Assembly: GCA_041485845.1 (NCBI GenBank)
Contig: JBGPKH010000551.1
Span: 1 to 6,132, forward strand
DNA: 6,132 bases
Direction: 5' to 3'
Origin: OMOG01 sp041485845
GTDB lineage: Bacteria; Acidobacteriota; Terriglobia; Bryobacterales; Bryobacteraceae
The stretch's first letter is position 1, and each line of letters opens with the position of its first letter. Below are positions 1-4,650 of the stretch, piece after piece. Under the pieces are notes generated by a model. The model made no database searches. It was not told the DNA's origin and was given only the letters and a program-made list of their open reading frames with translations. The translations under genes and the position numbers were made by a program.

Positions 1-111
1 GGCAAGTACCCGAAAGGGATCAAGGTCGGTAAGCAGGAGTTTGCCGCCATCCAACTGCGCCCCGCCACTTTCCACGGCGAATGGAACTACGCCATCTTGC
101 CTCGTTCATAA
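1..111 (+). CDS. ISAzo13-family transposase, C-terminal end (partial)
   Basis: Frame 1 is open from the window edge and ends at TAA (109-111), giving 36 residues. They contain KYPKGIKV near the start and FHGEWNYAILP near the end. The FHGEWNY-type ending after a KYP-G-KV segment is what I know from the C-terminus of ISAzo13-family (Rhodopirellula-type DDE) transposases, which cut and rejoin the ends of their own insertion sequence. The catalytic DDE residues would lie upstream of the window, so activity cannot be judged. The stop is 47 bp before the start of the next gene, so the right end of the element must fall in or very near that gap. The family call rests on a short stretch recognised from memory. 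Confidence 0.75.
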   Translation, partial: GKYPKGIKVGKQEFAAIQLRPATFHGEWNYAILPRS

Positions 112-146
112 TGCTACAGTTATTTTCTTACAGTCGCTTAGTTGTC
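112..146. mobile_element. Probable right-end region of the ISAzo13-like element
   Basis: Between the transposase stop and the next gene's ribosome binding site lies a short stretch more AT-rich than its surroundings. It holds a direct repeat of TACAGT at 115-120 and 129-134. Insertion sequences of this type end shortly after the transposase stop, so the terminal inverted repeat should be here. The left end is outside the window, so neither the exact boundary nor a target-site duplication can be shown. The placement is inferred from position and base composition only. Confidence 0.35.
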
Positions 147-152
147 GGGAGG
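147..152 (+). promoter_or_regulatory. Ribosome binding site that sets the start at 159
   Basis: GGGAGG sits 6 nt before ATG 159. The other in-frame ATGs, at 81 and 111, lack such a site. The one at 81 lies inside the transposase reading frame, and the one at 111 overlaps its stop codon. Starting at 159 also puts a signal peptide at the very N-terminus. Confidence 0.7.
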
Positions 153-158
153 CCACTG

Positions 159-1628
159 ATGCGGACTGCTATCGCCGCGATTCTCGCTCTGCTGACTTGT
201 CTTGCGGCGGACGAATTGCCCAAGCTTCCAACCGAAACCATGGGACTGATCGACCAGGCCCGGTCATTATCCCCGGAGTTCAGTGCCGATACGCTGCTGC
301 GCCTCGCCACTTCGAGCGCCATCCCGGAACCGAGGTGGAAGCGGCAACTGATCGAGGAGGCGTTTACTTCCGGCGCGCATGCGCAATTGCCCTATCCGCA
401 GCGCGGCGAGGACACCGCGGACGCCCGCTCCTCAAGAGCGTTCTGGAAAAACGAACTGGAAGCCCTGACACTCCAAACGCGAGCTGTACAAGCCATGCTG
501 GCACTAGACCCGCAACGTGCCCGCGCCATGTTCGAAGACATTCCCACGCCGCAAGTACCCGCTCTCAAATGCACGGAAACAGGCGCGCCGGATCTGTCCT
601 CCTACTACCAGACTGCCGCGGATGTCTTGGCACGCGGGTTCTCGGCCGAGCAGCGCGGAAAGCTTCGGCATCTGCAGTTTCTCAAACGCCTCATCGGCCT
701 GATGCAATCGCCCGCGCACGTCACGCCCGCAGTCAAGCTCATTTTCACGGCGCAGGTAACGCCGGAAGAACGCCAGGAGCTCGTGGCCGATTTCGCCGGC
801 GCCCTGGACGTCATCAATGGCACACCGCGAGTGTATGGCGCCGTAACGTGGCAACTAGTCCCGGTATCGGCGCCAGTCAAACTCCCACCAGGAGTGCGGG
901 GCGCCTCGCCGATGTTGGCCTCCCCCGCGGGCGATTTACCGTCTTCAGTTGTTGCAGCAGCCCCCCTGCTGCTTCCGGCTCTGCGCTCTTATATCGTACG
1001 GCACGAGAGCGGGCCACGCTGCACGGAAACGATCCGTGCAGGAACGTTGCCACAAGCGGTCAATGATTTTAACCATCTGGTCGCCAGGCTGGATCCGACC
1101 GCAGCCGCGTACCAGCCCGTCTCGGAGCGGGAAGTCAAGCCCGCCAAAGACGATGGCGCCTTTGAGCCGCACAACTGGTGGCAGTCCAAGCGGTCCAAAC
1201 AAGTCCTGGATGCCCTCAAATGGCTAAATCACGGCAACCGCGACCTGCCCGGCGACAAGCGGTTCTTCATGATCGAAGAACGCATGAGCACCGACTGGAA
1301 CGCGCACTTCTTCGACACCCTAAAGCTCATCGAAGGCTGGAACGAACAGGAGGAGGACTCCGCGGAGGACTGGTTCGGCATGGTATCGGAGTCCTACGAA
1401 CTGCTCGCAGAGAAGGCGCCACCCGACAAGCGTCGCGAAGCGGCCATGGGGCGATATGTGAGCTTTATGGAGACACACTACGCCGCTGTCGAAAATCACA
1501 ATTTCTGGTTCACCCAGTGGCACAATCTGTGGCGTTCGAAAGATCCGTGGGTCGTCGGGCAGTTGTCCCATAGCGCGAACCCGGTCATTGCACTGTACGC
1601 CAGGATAAACCGGTTCCTGACGCAGTAG
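159..1628 (+). CDS. Exported protein of unknown function (489 aa)
   Basis: I do not recognise a named domain. The frame is open from 81, but ATG 159 has a good Shine-Dalgarno and begins a clear signal peptide: MRT, a hydrophobic run through AILALL, then CLAA with likely cleavage before DELPK. Cys14 is preceded by LLT, a poor lipobox, so I favour a secreted or periplasmic protein over a lipoprotein. The rest looks mostly helical and charged. The mature protein has only two cysteines, C138 and C288, each in a [KR]-C-T-E-T motif, which suggests a disulfide. Residues 261-275 form a short hydrophobic stretch containing prolines, too broken for a membrane span. The C-terminal third is rich in tryptophan (W340, W341, W450, W454, W458, W464). 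My impression, from memory, is that similar 'hypothetical proteins' occur in Solibacter-like genomes. It lies directly behind a transposase end and converges on the small gene at 1669-1854. That it is a gene is fairly certain; its role is unknown. Confidence 0.8.
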   Translation: MRTAIAAILALLTCLAADELPKLPTETMGLIDQARSLSPEFSADTLLRLATSSAIPEPRWKRQLIEEAFTSGAHAQLPYPQRGEDTADARSSRAFWKNELEALTLQTRAVQAMLALDPQRARAMFEDIPTPQVPALKCTETGAPDLSSYYQTAADVLARGFSAEQRGKLRHLQFLKRLIGLMQSPAHVTPAVKLIFTAQVTPEERQELVADFAGALDVINGTPRVYGAVTWQLVPVSAPVKLPPGVRGASPMLASPAGDLPSSVVAAAPLLLPALRSYIVRHESGPRCTETIRAGTLPQAVNDFNHLVARLDPTAAAYQPVSEREVKPAKDDGAFEPHNWWQSKRSKQVLDALKWLNHGNRDLPGDKRFFMIEERMSTDWNAHFFDTLKLIEGWNEQEEDSAEDWFGMVSESYELLAEKAPPDKRREAAMGRYVSFMETHYAAVENHNFWFTQWHNLWRSKDPWVVGQLSHSANPVIALYARINRFLTQ

Positions 1629-1640
1629 CTGTTGAGCTGC

Positions 1641-1665
1641 TATCCTCCGGGATATACAGCGGAGG
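1641..1665. terminator. Weak hairpins between convergent genes
   Basis: The 40 bp between the two convergent stop codons can form either TATCC-TCCG-GGATA (1641-1654, closed by a UNCG-type tetraloop) or CCTCCG/CGGAGG (arms 1644-1649 and 1660-1665, 10-nt loop). The two overlap and exclude each other. Neither is followed by a clear T-run on either strand. The position suits a bidirectional terminator, but the sequence support is thin. Confidence 0.25.
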
Positions 1666-1668
1666 CTT

Positions 1669-1854
1669 TCATGAAGCGCACGTTCGGTCCTGTTCTTCTG
1701 TGGGGAGGGTGGCTGTGTCATATTCATGCACGATTGTGGTCACGGCAATGCTGGTCACCTTCTGGGCTGGCAGCCCGATAGCAGCATGGCAGAGCACGAC
1801 GGCAGCGAACAGCACCCGGCTTGAGAATGATGCGAAATCCGATTTGAGCGGCAT
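1669..1854 (-). CDS. Small exported protein, possibly a truncated remnant (61 aa)
   Basis: The minus-strand ATG at 1854 is preceded by AAGGAG with 5 nt spacing (plus-strand positions 1860-1865), one of the best ribosome binding sites in the window. The protein opens with basic residues, then a hydrophobic stretch (VLFAAVVLCHAAIGL), and a PAQ site suited to signal peptidase cleavage near residue 31. Only about 30 mature residues follow (KVTSIAVTTIVHEYDTA and a polar tail) before the stop. The IAVTTIVHEYD segment looks like the first strand of a larger secreted beta-rich protein, so this may be the 5' part of a gene cut off when the flanking DNA was rearranged. No continuation is visible in other frames, because the unknown-function gene (159-1628) begins 40 bp further on from the opposite side. 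It is divergent from the glycosidase gene. The alternative is a genuine small secreted protein; I recognise no family. Confidence 0.5.
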   Translation of the reverse strand: MPLKSDFASFSSRVLFAAVVLCHAAIGLPAQKVTSIAVTTIVHEYDTATLPTEEQDRTCAS

Positions 1855-1998
1855 AGGGTCTCCTTCGAAGTTGAATTTCGGACGCAGCGTTTTGGAAGGT
1901 GTCTGACCTTCTCACGAAGCCGAAGGTGTCTCCGCCGGCGTCTACCGGCAGGTTGTCTCACCAACCACAGGCCCGAATGCCTGTGTCACCATAGATTT
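1855..1998. promoter_or_regulatory. Divergent intergenic region packed with inverted repeats
   Basis: This gene-free stretch separates the minus-strand small gene from the glycosidase gene, so it should carry both promoters. I cannot pick out convincing -35/-10 pairs. It holds four short hairpins in a row: GAAGGT/ACCTTC (1895-1900 with 1906-1911), GCCGG/CCGGC (1934-1938 with 1945-1949), GGTTG/CAACC (1951-1955 with 1962-1966) and CACAGGC/GCCTGTG (1966-1972 with 1979-1985). The 10-mer GAAGGTGTCT occurs at 1895-1904 and again at 1922-1931. As a result ACCTTC 1906-1911 can pair with either GAAGGT copy, or, as CTTC (1908-1911), with GAAG at 1916-1919. This could be an operator, an mRNA leader with alternative folds, or remnants of an intergenic repeat family. 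Confidence 0.45.
1966..1985. repeat. 7-bp inverted repeat just before the glycosidase start
   Basis: CACAGGC (1966-1972) and GCCTGTG (1979-1985) are perfect complements around a 6-nt loop, CCGAAT. The repeat ends 13 nt before ATG 1999, and no Shine-Dalgarno lies between. A transcription-factor site or a hairpin affecting initiation of the downstream gene are both possible. Confidence 0.4.
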
Positions 1999-3843
1999 AT
2001 GGGCACGAGATTCGCCGCCACCTTTTTCGCATTTGCCTCCTTTGCTCTGGCGCAAGGTCCTCCGGCCGCCCCATCCCCGTGCAGCAACACTCCCGCCTAC
2101 TCGCCCTGCGAAATGGTCTTCGAACTCAGCGACGCCGATGCTGCCGCGCACCCCAACCCCTACCTCACCGTCGAACTGAAGATCGAGTTCCGCTCGCCCC
2201 GGCACCGCACGCTGTCCGTTCCCGCCTTTTGGGATGGCGGCCGCCGGCTAGTGGTCCGCTTCTCTCCCACCGAGGGCGGCGAGTGGGACTACCACGTCAC
2301 CAGCAACATCGCCGGCTGGAACGACAAGACCGGCTCCTTCACCGCCGCCGCCTCCGAATCGGCCGGCTTCATCCACGCCGAGAACATGCACCACTGGGCC
2401 TACGCGGAAAAGTCCAGCACGGGACTCTATCAGGCGCACCTCTGGATGGGCGCCACCGAGTTGCTCTTCGCCACCATGGATGACGCGGGGTTCCGCGACG
2501 TGGCCGATGCGCGCGCGGAGCAGAAATTCACGCACCTGCGCGGGCTGGTGATGTCTCCGGTGCCGGGCGGCGCATTCCAGTCCGCGGATATGCCCAACGT
2601 GGAGTACTTTCGGCGGCTCGACAGCCGCGTGCGCTATGCCAATCAGAAGGGCCTCACAGCCGATCTCATTCTGGCCGGCGGCGCCGATTACCTTACGAAG
2701 CTATTCCCCACTTGGGAACAGCGGCGCCGCTTTATTCGATTCATGATCGCCCACTACGCTGCGATGAACGTGACCTGGCAGGGAGTGGATCAATTCGAAG
2801 CGTACGCGGACGGGCGCGCGGTCCTGAAGGAGATCGGCGGGCTGCTCAAGCAGACGGACCCGTACCAGCATCCGCGGACGACGGGCGCGAAGCTCACCAG
2901 CACGCCGCTGCTCGACGACGGATGGATGGACTTCGCGGCCTACGGCACGGCCGACGACCAGCTCGGCGCAGTCGAGCACCAGCTCTACGCCGTTCCGTTC
3001 GTGAACTTCGACTTGGGCCGCGAGGACAGCGGCGCGGGGAAGACCGGCCCCAACGATGTGGATGCCGCGGCGTTCCGCCATCGGCTGTGGAACGCCACCA
3101 TGGATGGCCAGTACGTCACCTACGCCAACACCGGCTCGGGCGGCCAGTACGTCAACTCGCCCGGCGCCAAGGCCATGACCGCGTGGGCCGACTTCATGTC
3201 CACCACGCGCCACTGGGAGCTGGAGCCCTACTTCGATGTGGACGGCGGCCGCGCGCTATCGCTCGAAGGCGTGGAGTACGTGGTCTACGTGGAGAAGCCG
3301 GGCCCCGTGGAACTCTCGGTGGTGAAGCACGGCTACGACGTCTTGTGGGTCAACCCCATCGACGGAGAAAGCGTCCGCAAGAAATTCTCGGGTGAGCATT
3401 TCACCGGCGAGCCGCCCGACCGCGCGCACGACTGGGTGCTGCACGTGGTGCGCGAAAGCCACCTGGAAGGCATGAACCGCTCCTACAAGTTCGACTCGCG
3501 CGAGTTCGCCATGGTGCTCCAGCAGGTGGAGGCCAATAGCTCGAAGGTGCCTTTCGTTATCGAGCAGCCGGCGGGCGATCTCTCGATGTCGAAGCCCGTG
3601 CCATACGGCGCGAAGATCGCCAAGGAAACCCGTGCCACGCGGTTGATGATGTGGCTGTGGATGGGCGAGGTGGCCGCCGATCGTCAGGGCTATCGCGTGC
3701 TGGCCACCGGCCCGAAGGGCGCCATGCAGTTGCCGCGCGATATCGCCATCAATTTTCCCGCCACCATGCACCTCAGGCTCTACGGCATGAACGCCAACGG
3801 AAAGGTGTACGAGCTGGACACCGCGTGTCAGATCAATCCGTGA
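1999..3843 (+). CDS. Secreted DUF5060 / apiosidase-like glycoside hydrolase (614 aa)
   Basis: Probably a secreted carbohydrate-active protein; the substrate is unknown. Residues 1-19 form a signal peptide (FAATFFAFASFALAQ). Residues about 34-122 match the DUF5060 beta-sandwich that precedes many glycosidases, with VPAFWDG (74-80) and FSPTEGGEWDY (88-98). About 125-400 corresponds to the DUF4038-type TIM barrel. About 406-487 (WELEPYFDVDGGRALSLEG, then YVVYVEKPG) resembles the putative collagen-binding domain that usually follows it. The last 125 residues form a region I cannot assign. Barrels of this type usually carry a W-x-x-GNE acid/base motif and a glutamate nucleophile near a VNDE-type strand. 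Here the matching segments read NVTWQGVDQFE (257-267) and VPFVNFDLGRED (333-343), so the usual residues look changed. No Shine-Dalgarno precedes ATG 1999, but the signal peptide supports this start. The stop overlaps the start of tsaB by 4 nt. The family is fairly sure; activity is uncertain. Confidence 0.8.
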   Translation: MGTRFAATFFAFASFALAQGPPAAPSPCSNTPAYSPCEMVFELSDADAAAHPNPYLTVELKIEFRSPRHRTLSVPAFWDGGRRLVVRFSPTEGGEWDYHVTSNIAGWNDKTGSFTAAASESAGFIHAENMHHWAYAEKSSTGLYQAHLWMGATELLFATMDDAGFRDVADARAEQKFTHLRGLVMSPVPGGAFQSADMPNVEYFRRLDSRVRYANQKGLTADLILAGGADYLTKLFPTWEQRRRFIRFMIAHYAAMNVTWQGVDQFEAYADGRAVLKEIGGLLKQTDPYQHPRTTGAKLTSTPLLDDGWMDFAAYGTADDQLGAVEHQLYAVPFVNFDLGREDSGAGKTGPNDVDAAAFRHRLWNATMDGQYVTYANTGSGGQYVNSPGAKAMTAWADFMSTTRHWELEPYFDVDGGRALSLEGVEYVVYVEKPGPVELSVVKHGYDVLWVNPIDGESVRKKFSGEHFTGEPPDRAHDWVLHVVRESHLEGMNRSYKFDSREFAMVLQQVEANSSKVPFVIEQPAGDLSMSKPVPYGAKIAKETRATRLMMWLWMGEVAADRQGYRVLATGPKGAMQLPRDIAINFPATMHLRLYGMNANGKVYELDTACQINP

Positions 3844-4511
3844 ATCCGCTGGTGCTGGCGGTAGATACTACCCACGAGTTCGGCAGTCTGGCGCTGGTGC
3901 GGGGCGACGAGATCCTGGAAGAGGTTCTACTGCACGCTCCGACCGGGTTCGGGCACGTGTTGTATGGACACCTGAGCGGCCTGCTGGATCGCCACGGAGT
4001 GAGCGTGGGTCAGATCGACTGTTTCGCGGCGGCGGCGGGGCCGGGATCGTTCACCGGAGTGCGGGTGGGGTTGGCCTGCGTGAAAGGCCTTGCGGAGGCG
4101 GTGGCGAAGCCGGCGATAGCGGTTTCGAATCTCCAGGTTTTGTCGTGCTTCGGCACAATGCCGTTGCGCGCCGTGATGCTCGATGCGCGGCGCGGCGAGA
4201 TCTACGGCGCGGTTTACGACGGCGCCGCGCGGCTGGTGATCGCGGAGGTGGTAGCGAAGCCGGCGGAGTGGCTGGCGACGCTTCCGGAAGGCGACCTGGA
4301 ATTCGTCTCCACCGATTTCTCGCCACTCGACGAATCGCTACCCGGCTCGCGGTTCGCGGGCGCCCACATGGTCAAGGCGCCGCGTGCGCTGGCGCCCGCG
4401 ATCGGCCGCCTTGCAGTGGCCCGGCTCCGCGGCGGAGAGGCGCCGGACCCGGCGTCGCTGGATGCGAACTATGTGCGCCGCTCGGACGCGGAGTTGTTCT
4501 GGAAGGAGTAG
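3840..4511 (+). CDS. tsaB: TsaB, tRNA t6A37 threonylcarbamoyl-transfer complex subunit
   Basis: TsaB is the cytoplasmic non-catalytic partner of TsaD. Together with TsaE they transfer the threonylcarbamoyl group onto A37 of ANN-decoding tRNAs. The 223-residue product is close to the usual length (about 230). It has the N-terminal VLAVDTT strand of the ASKHA fold (5-11), the signature G67-PGSFTGVRVG-L78 followed by KGLA, a DARRGEIY segment (115-122), and the typical C-terminal ending DANYVRRSDAELFW. The start is GTG 3840, overlapping the glycosidase stop as GTGA. There is no clear Shine-Dalgarno, so translation is probably coupled to the upstream gene. The frame is open further upstream, but that part lies inside the glycosidase gene in another frame and is not coding. 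Having a secreted glycosidase as upstream partner is unexpected. A strong hairpin follows the stop. Confidence 0.95.
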   Translation: MNPLVLAVDTTHEFGSLALVRGDEILEEVLLHAPTGFGHVLYGHLSGLLDRHGVSVGQIDCFAAAAGPGSFTGVRVGLACVKGLAEAVAKPAIAVSNLQVLSCFGTMPLRAVMLDARRGEIYGAVYDGAARLVIAEVVAKPAEWLATLPEGDLEFVSTDFSPLDESLPGSRFAGAHMVKAPRALAPAIGRLAVARLRGGEAPDPASLDANYVRRSDAELFWKE

Positions 4512-4527
4512 CACGCTGGCAGCCCGT

Positions 4528-4550
4528 GGCGCGGGTTCCGCACCCGCGCC
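4528..4550 (+). terminator. Strong GC hairpin after tsaB, probable terminator
   Basis: GGCGCGGGT (4528-4536) and ACCCGCGCC (4542-4550) form a perfect 9-bp stem with a TCCGC loop, starting 17 nt after the tsaB stop. There is no T-run directly behind it, only scattered T's from 4566 (GTTTGTTG) and TTTT at 4580-4583. It is therefore not a textbook intrinsic terminator, though its position at the end of the glycosidase-tsaB pair fits. Confidence 0.55.
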
Positions 4551-4607
4551 GGTGCGGTGTGTGCGTTTGTTGATCCCGATTTTCCTCACATGTCGCGTCT
4601 TGGGGTG

Positions 4608-4628
4608 AGCGCGATCGACAGACGCGCT
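4608..4628 (+). promoter_or_regulatory. Hairpin in the leader of the S53 protease gene
   Basis: AGCGCG (4608-4613) pairs with CGCGCT (4623-4628) around a 9-nt loop. It ends 11 nt before the ribosome binding site of the protease gene. It could shape the mRNA leader, but a 6-bp stem in GC-rich DNA may also be chance. I found no convincing promoter between 4551 and 4650. Confidence 0.25.
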
Positions 4629-4639
4629 GAAACCACTCC

Positions 4640-4644
4640 GAGGA
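4640..4644 (+). promoter_or_regulatory. Ribosome binding site of the S53 protease gene
   Basis: GAGGA lies 6 nt before ATG 4651. It fixes the start of the protease so that the signal peptide is N-terminal. Confidence 0.65.
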
Positions 4645-4650
4645 ACCAAC

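Noticed and set aside
41..1066. Long plus-strand open frame of 341 codons overlapping the start of the unknown exported protein
   Set aside because: It lies in another frame of the 159-1628 gene, begins inside the transposase end, and its product is rich in Arg, His and Ala with no motif, as expected of an out-of-frame shadow in GC-rich DNA. The 159 frame has the ribosome binding site and signal peptide.
1671..1781. 36-codon plus-strand frame starting MKRTFG, with GGAGG five bases before its ATG
   Set aside because: The ribosome binding site looks good, but the product has many Trp and Arg residues and no signal-peptide ending, and it is antisense to the small gene at 1669-1854, which has an equally good site and a proper signal peptide. 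Chance is more likely.
1700..1906. 68-codon plus-strand frame with a hydrophobic N-terminus
   Set aside because: It has no ribosome binding site at its start, and the hydrophobic stretch is the complement of the minus-strand signal peptide.
2701..3213. Minus-strand open frame of 170 codons within the glycosidase gene, and a similar one at 3256-3771
   Set aside because: Both are antisense shadows of the DUF5060 glycosidase, with no ribosome binding site and no recognisable motif.
4145..4573. Plus-strand open frame of 142 codons overlapping tsaB
   Set aside because: It is an Arg/Ala-rich shadow of tsaB in another frame that runs through the terminator hairpin.
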